NCBI GenBank assembly: GCA_963701015.1
Contig: OY969556.1
Span: 744,001-808,000, forward strand
DNA from: MFD09286-c1 sp963701015
GTDB lineage: Bacteria; Bacteroidota; Bacteroidia; Bacteroidales; DTGW01
DNA length: 64,000 bases
Reading direction: 5' to 3'
Under the pieces are notes generated by a model that made no database searches, had not been told where the DNA came from, and was given only the letters and a program-made list of their open reading frames with translations. This document shows, in pieces, positions 1 to 9,067 of the stretch. How positions within the stretch are numbered: the first letter of the stretch is position 1; the number at the start of each line of letters is the position of its first letter. The position numbers and the translations under genes were made by a program.

Positions 1-1078
1 CACCTTTTTTGGGAATATAAAGTGGTCCGTAATAATCCTGGTTCCAATGAAAATTTGCATTATGTGGAAATACTGAAATATCAGTTGCACCGGGTTGACG
101 GAAATAATCATTGTCAATTGAAATTACATTGCTAAAAGTTTTTATTTTATCATAATTTTCCTGGGTGAGCGGCATGTATTCGCCTCCATTAGTCATAATT
201 ATGTCCTTATCATAAATACCCATATCTTCGAGTACTTTTGGGTTAATTGGTTCTTTGGTACGTACGTAATACATAAATTGTTTGCCTTCAATTGCCTTTT
301 GAGGTTTACCATCAATAAAAACATTACCTTCAATTACCTGTAAAGTATCACCTCCAACTGCAACGCAACGTTTAACATAATTGTCGGTTCGGTCAACTGG
401 CCGGTAAACAACTGTTTGATTAGCCCAAATTTCTTTACGCACCAAATTGTAATATTCACTGTCGCTTCTGTGGATATTGTTTTTTATATCATATTCTTTC
501 ATTTCCGCGGTGCGTTCACGAATATAACTATAATAACTTTGGGCGCTTGGCATTTCAAGCGAAACGGTATCTCCTTCGGGATAATTGAAAACTACAATAT
601 CGTCGCGTTGAACATCACCAAATCCGGCAAGACGTTTATAAGGCCATTGAATCCAAGTAAGGTATGAAGGCATAGTGCCAATTAAAATGTTTTGTGCAAA
701 TGGAAATGATAGTGGTGTATTGGGGATTCGTGGTCCATAGCTGACTTTGCTTACATATAAATGATCGCCAATCATTAAGGTGCGTTCCATGGAACCTGTA
801 GGAATCTTGTAATTCTGAAACAGGAAAATATTAATAATAGTAACTGCAACTACAGCAAAAATTAATGCATCAATCCATTCTACAACTGTTGAATTTTTTT
901 TATTTCGTTTTTTCCAAGGGCTCCAGTTTACTTTTTTGCTTACATAAACATCAAAAACAATAGGTACACCAAGCAAAAACCAATAATTACCCAACCAAAT
1001 TACCCATAAAATATAAAGAGTAACGGCTACTCCAAATTTGAAATATTTGTTTTTTAGAATTTGAAGAATTTTTTGCAT
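1..1078 (-). CDS. lepB: Signal peptidase I, 3' end cut by window edge
   Basis: Membrane-bound serine protease that removes signal peptides from exported proteins. It reads openly from an ATG at 1078 to the window edge, about 359 codons, so the C-terminus is missing. The N-terminus has membrane segments (LYILWVIWLGNYWFLLGV, then DALIFAVVAVTIINIFLF). The Ser box IPTGSMERTLMIGDHL carries the nucleophile and YVKRCVAVGGDTL carries the general-base Lys. The long insert between the two boxes is usual in Bacteroidota LepB. It lies downstream of dapB, a common pairing in this phylum, but here an SGNH/MBOAT pair sits between them. The family assignment is firm. Confidence 0.95.
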   Translation of the reverse strand, partial: MQKILQILKNKYFKFGVAVTLYILWVIWLGNYWFLLGVPIVFDVYVSKKVNWSPWKKRNKKNSTVVEWIDALIFAVVAVTIINIFLFQNYKIPTGSMERTLMIGDHLYVSKVSYGPRIPNTPLSFPFAQNILIGTMPSYLTWIQWPYKRLAGFGDVQRDDIVVFNYPEGDTVSLEMPSAQSYYSYIRERTAEMKEYDIKNNIHRSDSEYYNLVRKEIWANQTVVYRPVDRTDNYVKRCVAVGGDTLQVIEGNVFIDGKPQKAIEGKQFMYYVRTKEPINPKVLEDMGIYDKDIIMTNGGEYMPLTQENYDKIKTFSNVISIDNDYFRQPGATDISVFPHNANFHWNQDYYGPLYIPKKG

Positions 1079-1215
1079 GAGTTAAGTTTTATAAATTAAT
1101 AATTTAAAACGCTAAAGTAGGAAAAAGATTATTTTTAGAACAGTTCAATTAACAATTATTCACATCTCTGCTTTTTTAATATAGAAACAGGTTACAATAT
1201 TAGTGATTCACACGT

Positions 1216-2151
1216 TCACATTGTCGCTTCATGGTTTAATAATTTATATAATTCATTTGCAATCCAACTTGAAAGTTCATTAGCTCCTGTTTGGTTCAAA
1301 TGATTTTCATCATACCAATCTGATGGCTTTTCAAAAATCTCATTTGGTGGAAATAATACTTTTCCATATTTTATATAAGTGTTATATTCCTTAGGGATTT
1401 GAATATTATATCCATATGATGGCAGATATAAAAAATATATTTTAATGTCTTTTGATTTACATATTTTAGAAATCTTCTCAATATAAGTTCTTGGAAATTT
1501 CATGTAAAAATTTCTTTCAAACTTTGATAATTCTGATTTTTTTATACTGCGTTCTTCTTTTATGCGTTTTAAAAATTCAAAAGAAGCAGTATCTGGTGAA
1601 GAGGTAAAACCGTAGTCATTCATATTAAATCGATTATTTTCCAAGTTTCCAAAAATAGAATTCTTAATTACCTCAAGCCTGTAATATACGTGACGGTAAC
1701 AATCGCCCAGCAAATCTTTGTTAATGAATGGATTTGCCAGTAATACATCGCTTGTCTCAGCAATATATGGAAAAATAGGATGACTATACCTGTCTTCATC
1801 TTCCCTTACTTCAATAATTAAAGTTTTTACATTTTTTGTTTTTAGTATTTCTTTTAAAAAAACATACATTAAATTATCACCAAATCGGCAATATCCAAAA
1901 TTGGCAACATTTACCTTTAATTTGTCTTCAATAAGTTTATCATTTATTCCATTAATGGTATGCGATGATCCCAGAAAAACAAAATCGACAGGCTTGGGAT
2001 TTTTAAAAATCCTATCATATATCCAAATACTGCGGTTCGAGCAATCATCAGTCAATTCCTGGAACAACATTCGCCTTTCAATTGGAAAGGCCAAAATTAC
2101 CAGTACAATTGAAAGGGTAATAATTATTGTATTTCTAATTAATCGTTTCAT
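1216..2151 (-). CDS. SGNH/AlgJ-like membrane-anchored O-acylation partner protein
   Basis: Likely a periplasmic SGNH-fold acyl transferase/esterase working with the preceding MBOAT protein in O-acylating a surface glycan. One N-terminal membrane anchor (IIITLSIVLVILAF) is followed by block I FVFLGSSHTINGIND (Ser in GSSH) and, near the C-terminus, DENHLNQTGA, which supplies the Asp/His pair. I place the start at the ATG at 2151, which shares one base with the TGA stop of the MBOAT frame; a TTG one codon earlier is also possible. The overlap suggests translational coupling. The glycan target cannot be told from sequence. Confidence 0.75.
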   Translation of the reverse strand: MKRLIRNTIIITLSIVLVILAFPIERRMLFQELTDDCSNRSIWIYDRIFKNPKPVDFVFLGSSHTINGINDKLIEDKLKVNVANFGYCRFGDNLMYVFLKEILKTKNVKTLIIEVREDEDRYSHPIFPYIAETSDVLLANPFINKDLLGDCYRHVYYRLEVIKNSIFGNLENNRFNMNDYGFTSSPDTASFEFLKRIKEERSIKKSELSKFERNFYMKFPRTYIEKISKICKSKDIKIYFLYLPSYGYNIQIPKEYNTYIKYGKVLFPPNEIFEKPSDWYDENHLNQTGANELSSWIANELYKLLNHEATM

Positions 2152-3632
2152 CAAAATTGAAAATATATAAATTGTTGCGATTTATCGAACACGCCAAATA
2201 CCAAAATGAGTATAATAAAAATATAATAAATGAACCAACGCTGCCAGGCAGGTTTGTTAGAAATAGCATCTTTGGTATTGATTTTCTCCTGAAAATAATG
2301 GACAAGCTCTAAAAATAAAATTGAAAAAACTGCAATAATAAGAACCTGTTTGTTATTATTCAAATATAAATATTTATCTCTCGCACTATCTGTATTTGCA
2401 AAAATATCATTTACGCCCTGATATAATTTGGTAAAAATATGTGTTGAAATATACAAAGCATCTGAAAGACTTTTTGCCCTAAAAAATATCCAGGCAAATG
2501 TAACCAGGGAAAAGGTTATAAGCTTTTGTATGGTGCTAAATAAATTAGGCCATTTATCGAAACGGAATAAATTATTTAATGGTTTGCTGAATTTGTCAAT
2601 AACAATTCCCGAAATAAGATAAAAACCATGTTATGCACCCCAAATAACAAATGTCCATTTTGCACCATGCCATAACCCGCTAACGAGAAAAACAAAAAAT
2701 AAATTGAAATACCAACGGGGAATGCTCACCCTGTTCCCACCAAATGAAATATAAAGATAATCCCTAAACCACGTGGATAATGATATATGCCATCGTTTCC
2801 AAAATTCCGAAATTGACTTTGAAGAATAAGGCCGATTAAAATTTGTCATAAGTTTAAAACCCATAACTTTTGCGGCACCAATTGCCATATCAGAATATCC
2901 TGAAAAATCACAAAAAATTTGAAATGAAAAAAAGATTGTGGCGAATATTAATGGGAGCCCTTTATAGTTTGTGGGATTATCATACACCTGATTGACTAAA
3001 ATAGCTAACCTATCGGCAATAACAACTTTTTTGAAAAGTCCCCAGGCCATTAATTTTAAACCATCTGTAATCCTCTGATAATCGAAAATGTGCTTTTCAT
3101 AAAATTGATGTATTAAATTTTGAGGACGTTCAATCGGGCCAGCAACCAATTGTGGATAAAACATAACATAAAGGGCATAAATTCCAAAATGCCGCTCTGC
3201 CTTCAGATTGCCGCGATAAATTTCAATTGTGTAACTCATTGCCTGAAAAGTATGGAACGACAAACCTATCGGCAAAAGAATTGATAAATATGGAATTGGA
3301 TTATGAAATCCAGTACCATGCAAGATAATAGTCAAATTTTCATTTATAAAATTATAATATTTAAATACTGCCAAAACGCCAATATTTGCAATTAAACTTG
3401 CAATTAAAAAATATTTACGTTTAGCAGTATTTTTGATTTCTAAAAATATACCAGCAAAATAATCAACCACAATAGTAAAACCAAGAATTAAAATATATAC
3501 CGGGATAAAACACATATAAAAATAACAACTGCTTAACAATAGTAATAGCCAACGGTATTTGTGAGGAACTGCGAAGTAAAGTAAAGTAACAATAATAAAG
3601 AAAATTGCAAAATGTACTGTATTAAAAAGCAT
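2151..3632 (-). pseudogene. MBOAT-family O-acyltransferase (AlgI/DltB-like) with one in-frame stop
   Basis: Polytopic membrane acyltransferase that moves acyl groups across the membrane for glycan O-acylation, normally paired with an SGNH protein like the one downstream. Family signs are LPIGLSFHTFQAMSY, the MFYPQLVAGPIER stretch, SEFWKRWHISLSTWFRDYLY and the WHG active-site block SGLWHGAKWTFVIWGA. Directly after WGA a TAA (2631-2633) stops the frame. Past it the same frame continues with HGFYLISGIVIDKF, FAWIFFRAKSLSDAL and a normal C-terminal FIYFQF. The family usually has WGALHG here, so TAA most simply replaces a Leu TTA. Total span 492 residues plus the stop, normal family length. It may be a true nonsense mutation or a base-call error. 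Confidence 0.85.
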
Positions 3633-3720
3633 GAGCTTATTTGTATTGTTTTTACTTAATTTTTTTCAAGTATATCAAAAACATATAAGATAATATATTA
3701 AAACCAGATATTTCTTATCA

Positions 3721-4437
3721 TTAAATCCCTAAAACCTCATCCATTGTAAAGAATCCCTTTTTTCCATTAATATATTCTGCTGCTATAACGGCACCAAAAG
3801 CAAGTGCCTGTCGGCCTTTTGCAAAATGTGTTATTTCAATATAATCGGCTGGCGAATCATATTTTATTATATGGGTACCTGGAACTTCACCTGTCCTTTC
3901 GGAAGTTATTGTCAATACTTTTTCACCATTTTCCGGGGCTAATTTCCATGATTTTTTTTTATTGTAATTTTTAAGCAAACCTTCTGCTAATGTAATGGCT
4001 GTTCCGCTTGGTGCATCTTTTTTGTGTATATGATGGATTTCGGTTATTTCCGGATTATATCCATCTATTCCGTTCATTATTTTTGCAAGATATTGGTTCA
4101 GTTTAAAAAATACGTTCACCCCAATACTGTAATTTGATGTCCATATAAATGAAATTCCTTTTTTTTCACAAATTGCTTTTGCTTCGGGCAATTTGTCGTT
4201 CCAGCCTGTTGAACCGCAAACCACAGAAACTCCATTTCCCAAGCATGTTGTCACGTTGTCAAACGCGGTGTGTGGCGAAGTAAACTCAATGGCCACATCT
4301 GTGTTGGAAGGGTTTATATTTTTCAAATCATTTGCGTTATCAACATCAATTGTATAAATGATTTGATGTCCGCGTGAAAGGGCTATTTTCTCAATTTCTT
4401 TGCCCATTTTACCAAAACCGATAAGAGATATTTTCAT
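3721..4437 (-). CDS. dapB: 4-hydroxy-tetrahydrodipicolinate reductase
   Basis: NAD(P)H-dependent reductase of lysine/diaminopimelate synthesis, converting 4-hydroxy-tetrahydrodipicolinate to tetrahydrodipicolinate in the cytoplasm. The N-terminal nucleotide-binding loop is ISLIGFGKMGKEI, and the signature EIHHIHKKDAPSGTA (residues about 133-147) holds the catalytic His and the Lys plus the GT substrate-binding pair. At 238 aa it matches the short Bacteroidota form. It begins at an ATG and lies 89 bp upstream of the MBOAT gene on the same strand. Confidence 0.95.
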   Translation of the reverse strand: MKISLIGFGKMGKEIEKIALSRGHQIIYTIDVDNANDLKNINPSNTDVAIEFTSPHTAFDNVTTCLGNGVSVVCGSTGWNDKLPEAKAICEKKGISFIWTSNYSIGVNVFFKLNQYLAKIMNGIDGYNPEITEIHHIHKKDAPSGTAITLAEGLLKNYNKKKSWKLAPENGEKVLTITSERTGEVPGTHIIKYDSPADYIEITHFAKGRQALAFGAVIAAEYINGKKGFFTMDEVLGI

Positions 4438-4503
4438 AATGTTTATTTTTTAGGAAACTGGTTGCCGGAAAACGGAAAGCCGAAGGCCGGAAACCAAATT
4501 GAT

Positions 4504-4857
4504 TTAATGGAAACTTGTTTTTCTTATTTTAATTAAATTGCTTAACATGGCGGAAATTTTCTTTGTTGTTTCGATCAATTTTTCACATTCTGCGTTATTT
4601 AATAATTTAATTTCTTTTGCAATAAAAAGTTGAGTTCTTAATTCGGCACTGGAGCCTTTTGAAATTAAAAGAAAATGGACAAATTCCTTGTTTGTCCGTT
4701 CAAAACCTTCAGCAATATTGGAAGCTATTGAAACAGAAGATCGTTGTATTTGATCACGCAAGGCAAAATCTTTGCAATCCTTTAATAAAGAATATAATTT
4801 AATAGAAAGTTGGACTGATTCTTGCCAAACATTTAAGTCTTCAAACTTTTCAATCAT
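4504..4857 (-). CDS. Four-helix bundle protein (S23/IVP family)
   Basis: 117-aa all-alpha protein of the family first seen in 23S rRNA intervening sequences, related to Avd of diversity-generating retroelements. Motifs are FEDLNVWQESVQLSIKLY, SVSIASNIAEGFERTNKEFVHFL and SSAELRTQLFIAKE. Its cellular role is not established. It stands alone between dapB and the rplT operon and is bordered by purine-rich low-complexity DNA (4455-4500 and, on the opposite strand, about 4915-4960). No reverse transcriptase or template repeat is nearby, so a retroelement role is not supported here. Confidence 0.9.
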   Translation of the reverse strand: MIEKFEDLNVWQESVQLSIKLYSLLKDCKDFALRDQIQRSSVSIASNIAEGFERTNKEFVHFLLISKGSSAELRTQLFIAKEIKLLNNAECEKLIETTKKISAMLSNLIKIRKTSFH

Positions 4858-4958
4858 ACCATTTGATTAGATGATCCAGTGACAAGAAACTGGAAATTAG
4901 AAATATATAATACTTCCGTCTTCCTTTTCTCCTTATTCCGTTCACCATTTTCCATTGT

Positions 4959-4990
4959 AAAAAAAAAGGGAAGCCATACCTGCCTCCCTT
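4959..4990 (-). terminator. Rho-independent terminator after rplT
   Basis: On the minus strand a 9-bp stem (AAGGGAGGC with GCTTCCCTT, one G:U pair) around a 7-nt loop is followed by a run of nine T. It lies 21 nt past the rplT stop codon and ends the thrS-infC-rpmI-rplT transcript. Confidence 0.85.
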
Positions 4991-5010
4991 TCCTATATAA
5001 TTTTGACAGT

Positions 5011-5355
5011 TTATTTTACTGCGTTTACTACAGCTTCAAAAGCTTGTGGATGGTTCATTGCTAAATCGGCCAAAGCTTTGCGGTTTAATTCAATGCCTTT
5101 CTTATTTATTAAACCAATGAATTGTGAATAGCTCATACCAAAAGGCCTTACTGCTGCATTAATACGTTGAATCCAAAGTGCACGGAAGTTTCCTTTTTTC
5201 TTTCTGCGGTCATTAAATGCATATTGTTGACCTTTTTCCCAGGTGTTTTTGGCAACGGTCCATACATTTGCGCGTGGACCAAAGTTTCCCCTGGTTAAAC
5301 TTAATACTTTTTTACGTCTTGCGCGTGAAGCGACTGAATTTACACTACGTGGCAT
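5011..5355 (-). CDS. rplT: 50S ribosomal protein L20
   Basis: Large-subunit assembly protein bL20, 114 aa, a standard length. The start MPRSVNSVASRARRKK and the core RKKGNFRALWIQRINAAVRP are diagnostic, with the Arg/Lys-rich N-terminal tail that threads into 23S rRNA. It is the last gene of the conserved thrS-infC-rpmI-rplT operon, 72 bp after rpmI, and is followed by a strong terminator. In several bacteria L20 represses this operon by binding its mRNA; I did not find a specific L20 site here. Confidence 0.98.
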   Translation of the reverse strand: MPRSVNSVASRARRKKVLSLTRGNFGPRANVWTVAKNTWEKGQQYAFNDRRKKKGNFRALWIQRINAAVRPFGMSYSQFIGLINKKGIELNRKALADLAMNHPQAFEAVVNAVK

Positions 5356-5427
5356 AATTTTACATTTTAAGAACGGTTAGTGGCCTATAGCTCTTGTATA
5401 ACTAAACATTCTGGTTATTACAAATTT

Positions 5428-5625
5428 TTATTTAAGCGTTAATAAATGCTGTACATTCTTTAAATCAGTTTTGTCAACCAAGCCAAAGTATGTTAGGTTT
5501 CTTTTTTGCTTGGTACTTTTCTTTGTAAGAATGTGGCGTTTAAACGCGTGTTTCCTTTTAATTTTTCCAGTTCCGGTAAGCGAAAATCTTTTAGCTGCAC
5601 CGGAATTAGTTTTCATTTTTGGCAT
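5428..5625 (-). CDS. rpmI: 50S ribosomal protein L35
   Basis: Small basic large-subunit protein bL35, 65 aa. The sequence MPKMKTNSGAAKRFSLTG and the central GKIKRKHAFKRHILTKKSTK are typical. It lies between infC and rplT, the usual order, 62 bp after the infC stop. Confidence 0.98.
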   Translation of the reverse strand: MPKMKTNSGAAKRFSLTGTGKIKRKHAFKRHILTKKSTKQKRNLTYFGLVDKTDLKNVQHLLTLK

Positions 5626-5687
5626 TTCTATTTATTTTTTAATAAAACATATATGAATGATGTTGGTATGTAACATCAATTAATTCC

Positions 5688-6260
5688 TTATTTTTTTGCT
5701 GCTTTCGGGGTAAGTAAAATACTCATCCTTTTCCCTTCAAGCTTTGGAAGTTGTTCTACTTTACCAATATCTTCCAAATCATTGGCCAAACGTAACAACA
5801 AAATTTCACCTTGTTCCTTGTATAAAATTGAACGGCCTTTAAAAAATACAAATGCTTTTACTTTTGCGCCTTCCCCAAGGAATCCTTGTGCATGTTTCAG
5901 TTTAAAGTTATAATCATGTTCATCGGTGTTTGGGCCAAATCGGATTTCCTTAACCACAACTTTAGCAGTTTTAGCTTTGATTTCTTTTTGTTTCTTTTTT
6001 TGTTGATAAAGAAACTTCTGATAATCAATAATTTTACAAACTGGTGGTTCAGCAGTTGGTGAAATTTCTACTAAATCGAGTTCCAATTCGTCTGCTAATT
6101 TCAAAGCATCTGGAAGTGTATATACTCCATTGTTTTCAACATTATCGCCTACTAAACGAATGGATTTTGCCCTTATTTCATTGTTAATTTTATGTAGTTT
6201 TTCTACACTGTTTCTTGGCATTGGCCTACGTGGCCCCGGGGTAAAAATCTTCTCAGCTAT
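5688..6260 (-). CDS. infC: Translation initiation factor IF-3, probable AUA start
   Basis: IF-3 binds the 30S subunit and proofreads the start codon. The N-domain begins around HKINNEIRAKSIRLVGDN, the linker is PPVCKIIDYQKFLYQQKKK, and the C-domain contains VKEIRFGPNTDEHDYNFK. An ATG at 6221 would give 177 aa, but the frame extends upstream. An ATA at 6260 lies 7 nt after a perfect AGGAGGA (6268-6274), and an in-frame TAG sits just upstream of it. I therefore place the start at the near-cognate AUA (190 aa); an ATT at 6248 is the other candidate. A rare start is how IF-3 limits its own synthesis in E. coli. Family call firm, start inferred. Confidence 0.9.
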   Translation of the reverse strand: MAEKIFTPGPRRPMPRNSVEKLHKINNEIRAKSIRLVGDNVENNGVYTLPDALKLADELELDLVEISPTAEPPVCKIIDYQKFLYQQKKKQKEIKAKTAKVVVKEIRFGPNTDEHDYNFKLKHAQGFLGEGAKVKAFVFFKGRSILYKEQGEILLLRLANDLEDIGKVEQLPKLEGKRMSILLTPKAAKK

Positions 6261-6267
6261 TTTTTTG

Positions 6268-6274
6268 TCCTCCT
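6268..6274 (-). promoter_or_regulatory. Strong Shine-Dalgarno for infC
   Basis: AGGAGGA on the minus strand, 7 nt before the ATA at 6260 and 46 nt before the first ATG at 6221. The spacing selects the ATA. Most genes in this window have no such site, as expected for Bacteroidota, so it stands out. Confidence 0.7.
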
Positions 6275-6320
6275 AATTTGGTTAATAATTATTTTTACCG
6301 GTTTCCTTTAATAACCGGTT

Positions 6321-8255
6321 TTATTCAATTTGTTTGTTTACTTCAGCTTCAATAAACCTGGCAAATTCTTCCATTGTCATGCTTCCTTTGTCTCCTTCAC
6401 CTTGTTTACGGACAGCAACTGTTGAATTTGCTTCTTCTTTTTCACCAACTACCAAAAGATACGGAATCCGCTTCAATTCATTGTCACGAATCTTTTTTCC
6501 TATCTTTTCGTTACGCATATCAACCAAGGTGCGAATATCGCAATTATTTAGAAAATTTAAAACTTTTTCTGCATAATCGTGGAATTTTTCGCTTATCGGT
6601 AAAACAACAACCTGATCGGGAGCTAACCATAATGGAAATTTACCGGCAGTATGTTCAATTAAAACGGCTACAAACCTTTCCATTGACCCAAACGGGGCAC
6701 GGTGAATCATAACAGGTCGATGCCGTTGATCATCGGCTCCGATATATTCCAATTCAAAACGTTCAGGTAAATTATAATCAACCTGTATTGTGCCCAATTG
6801 CCATTTTCGGCCTATTGCATCGCGAACCATAAAATCAAGCTTTGGGCCATAAAAAGCTGCTTCGCCCAATTCAACAGTGGTTTTCATTCCACGTTCCTGT
6901 GTCGCTTCAATAATAGCCGTTTCCGCTTTATCCCAATTTTCGTCGGTACCAATATATTTTTCTTTGTTGTTCGGATCGCGAAGCGAAATTTGAGTCTCAA
7001 AGTTTTTAAAATCAAGAATTTTGAAAATATATAGAATAATATCTATTACTTTTTTGAACTCATCTTTAATCTGATCAGGTCGGCAGAATAAATGGGCATC
7101 GTCCTGTGTAAATCCACGAACCCTTGTTAAACCGTGCAATTCACCACTCTGTTCGTAACGATAAACAGTGCCAAATTCAGCAAGGCGCAAAGGCAAATCC
7201 TTATATGAGCGAGGTTTCGATTTATAAATTTCGCAGTGATGCGGACAATTCATAGGTTTCAACAAAAATTCTTCTCCTTCAGCAGGAGTATGAATTGGTT
7301 GAAATGAATCTTTACCATACTTTGCATAGTGACCGGATGTTACATAAAGTTCCTTTTGCCCTATATGAGGTGTAATAACTTGTTGATAACCATATTGCTT
7401 TTGAACTTTTCTGAGGAATGTTTCCAATCTTTCTCTTAAAGCTGCTCCACGAGGTAACCACAAAGGCAATCCCTGACCAACTTTTTCTGAAAATGTAAAT
7501 AATTCTAATTCTTTTCCTATTTTACGATGATCACGAAGTTTCGCCTGTTCAAGCATTTCAATGTATTCATCCAGCATTTTCTGCTTTGGAAAGGTAATTC
7601 CATAAATACGAGTAAGTTGCTTGTTTTTTTCGTTACCGCGCCAATAAGCGCCAGCTATGCTAGTTAATTTTACTGCTTTTATATACGAAGTGTCTGGCAA
7701 ATGCGGCCCACGACATAAATCGGTAAAATTTCCCTGTGTATAAAATGATATGGTTCCATCGACCAAATCATTTATTAGTTCAATTTTATAGGGATCACCT
7801 TTTTGTGTAAAAAATTCTGAAGCTTCTTTTTTACTGACTTCCCTGCGTTTATATGCACTTTTTTGCCTTGCCAGTTCAAGCATTTTTTGTTCAACCTTTA
7901 CAAGGTCGGCTTCAGTAATAGTAACATCTCCAAGGTCAACATCGTAATAAAACCCATTTTCAATGGCAGGTCCGATTCCAAATTTAATTCCCGGATAAAG
8001 CGATTCAAGCGCTTCGGCCATTAAATGCGCCGATGAATGCCAGAATGCGTGTTTGCCTTCATCATCATCCCATTTATGCAATTTTATTGATGAATCGTTT
8101 TTAATTGGACGGGTAGCATCCCATAAATCACCATTCACGGTGGAGGCAATAACATCATTTGCCAATGAATTACTTATACTTTTAGCTATATCAAGCCCTG
8201 TAGCTCCTTCGGGATATTCACGGACTGAATTATCTGGAAATGTAATCTTTATCAT
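6321..8255 (-). CDS. thrS: Threonyl-tRNA synthetase
   Basis: Class II aminoacyl-tRNA synthetase that charges tRNA-Thr, cytoplasmic, 644 aa (normal). The N-terminal TGS domain begins IKITFPDNSVREYPEG. The editing domain carries HSSAHLMAEAL near residue 75 and the later SIAGAYWRG. The catalytic core has LKPMNCPHHCEIYK (zinc-binding Cys), the motif 2 stretch RLAEFGTVYRYEQSG and motif 3 HRAPFGSMERF. The C-terminal anticodon-binding domain includes ADQVVVLPISEKFHDYA-type sequence. It is first in the thrS-infC-rpmI-rplT operon, 61 bp before the infC AUA. No T-box leader was seen upstream. Confidence 0.98.
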   Translation of the reverse strand: MIKITFPDNSVREYPEGATGLDIAKSISNSLANDVIASTVNGDLWDATRPIKNDSSIKLHKWDDDEGKHAFWHSSAHLMAEALESLYPGIKFGIGPAIENGFYYDVDLGDVTITEADLVKVEQKMLELARQKSAYKRREVSKKEASEFFTQKGDPYKIELINDLVDGTISFYTQGNFTDLCRGPHLPDTSYIKAVKLTSIAGAYWRGNEKNKQLTRIYGITFPKQKMLDEYIEMLEQAKLRDHRKIGKELELFTFSEKVGQGLPLWLPRGAALRERLETFLRKVQKQYGYQQVITPHIGQKELYVTSGHYAKYGKDSFQPIHTPAEGEEFLLKPMNCPHHCEIYKSKPRSYKDLPLRLAEFGTVYRYEQSGELHGLTRVRGFTQDDAHLFCRPDQIKDEFKKVIDIILYIFKILDFKNFETQISLRDPNNKEKYIGTDENWDKAETAIIEATQERGMKTTVELGEAAFYGPKLDFMVRDAIGRKWQLGTIQVDYNLPERFELEYIGADDQRHRPVMIHRAPFGSMERFVAVLIEHTAGKFPLWLAPDQVVVLPISEKFHDYAEKVLNFLNNCDIRTLVDMRNEKIGKKIRDNELKRIPYLLVVGEKEEANSTVAVRKQGEGDKGSMTMEEFARFIEAEVNKQIE

Positions 8256-8345
8256 AATTTTAAAAAAACATGCAAAGATAAATTATTTGAAATTTATTTA
8301 AGGAATTAATTTAAAATTCTGGAAGTTTAAAGCAAACTTTTGAAA

Positions 8346-9044
8346 TTATACCTTTATTTTCTGAAAGATTTTTTGTGAAAAATAGTTGGGTAAAGTTTCA
8401 TCAGTATTAATCACTATTCCTCCCAAAATATAAATGGGGAATTTTTTAGTTAAGGTAGGATGATGTTTAATCATGGCTAAAATTTCCTTTTCAATTTCGT
8501 CGTAAACCAAATGTGTTGTTTTTAAAATTGGCAATTCTGCATTTTTAATTTCATCAACTTTGGGCAGCAAGCGAAGTGCCAAAAATTCAGGCTGGAATTC
8601 GGAATAATCAGCCGGGTCAATTTCATGTATTGAAGTTGAAAGAAGATGTTCCTGAACCATCATTAATGCACCACAAGTTTTAGTATGCCTGTGTTGGCCG
8701 ACCCTTTTAATTACCCCAACTTTACCTTCACGTGAAATGCCAATATGAGATCCAAAAATAAATAATGCTGCACCATCGTCTGGTATGTGATCGGAAAAGG
8801 CAGTAAGCCCAATTTCACCTACAAATGGATAACCTGCCAATCCACCCATTATAAATGTTCCTTGTGGCGCATGTAGATTCATCTTGGCTTGTTGATGGTT
8901 TAATTCATCAAAACAAAATGAAGTAGCAACAATAATGCTGTTCATTTCTATTCCTTCATTTTTTGCAATTTCAATTACTGCATTATTCGATGCTTCCGAC
9001 ATTGTGGAAAAATCGCCAAAATATTTTTGAATTATCTTTTGCAC
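8346..9044 (-). CDS. LCIB/C-type beta-carbonic anhydrase-like protein
   Basis: 232 aa, GTG start at 9044. The sequence follows the limiting-CO2-inducible protein B/C family, which has a beta-carbonic-anhydrase fold interconverting CO2 and bicarbonate. Expected zinc ligands are visible in order: Cys in ATSFCFDELN (followed by the catalytic Asp), His in FIFGSHIGIS and Cys in HTKTCGALM. The motifs FIMGGLAGYPFVGEIGLTAF and HIPDDGAALFIFG are characteristic. It starts 23 bp after the ppc stop on the same strand, so the two are very likely co-transcribed; bicarbonate is the PEP carboxylase substrate. Activity is inferred from conserved residues. Confidence 0.8.
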   Translation of the reverse strand: MQKIIQKYFGDFSTMSEASNNAVIEIAKNEGIEMNSIIVATSFCFDELNHQQAKMNLHAPQGTFIMGGLAGYPFVGEIGLTAFSDHIPDDGAALFIFGSHIGISREGKVGVIKRVGQHRHTKTCGALMMVQEHLLSTSIHEIDPADYSEFQPEFLALRLLPKVDEIKNAELPILKTTHLVYDEIEKEILAMIKHHPTLTKKFPIYILGGIVINTDETLPNYFSQKIFQKIKV

Positions 9045-9067
9045 TTTATTTTAAATTTAAAAATTTC

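Noticed and set aside
1139..1215. Another copy of the 36-bp element upstream of lepB (GGTTACAATATTAGTGATTCACA)
   Set aside because: The dyad half-sites and spacing do not match; resemblance is limited to GTTACA and TTCACA.
4504..4857. Avd protein of a diversity-generating retroelement
   Set aside because: No reverse transcriptase, template/variable repeats or target gene around it.
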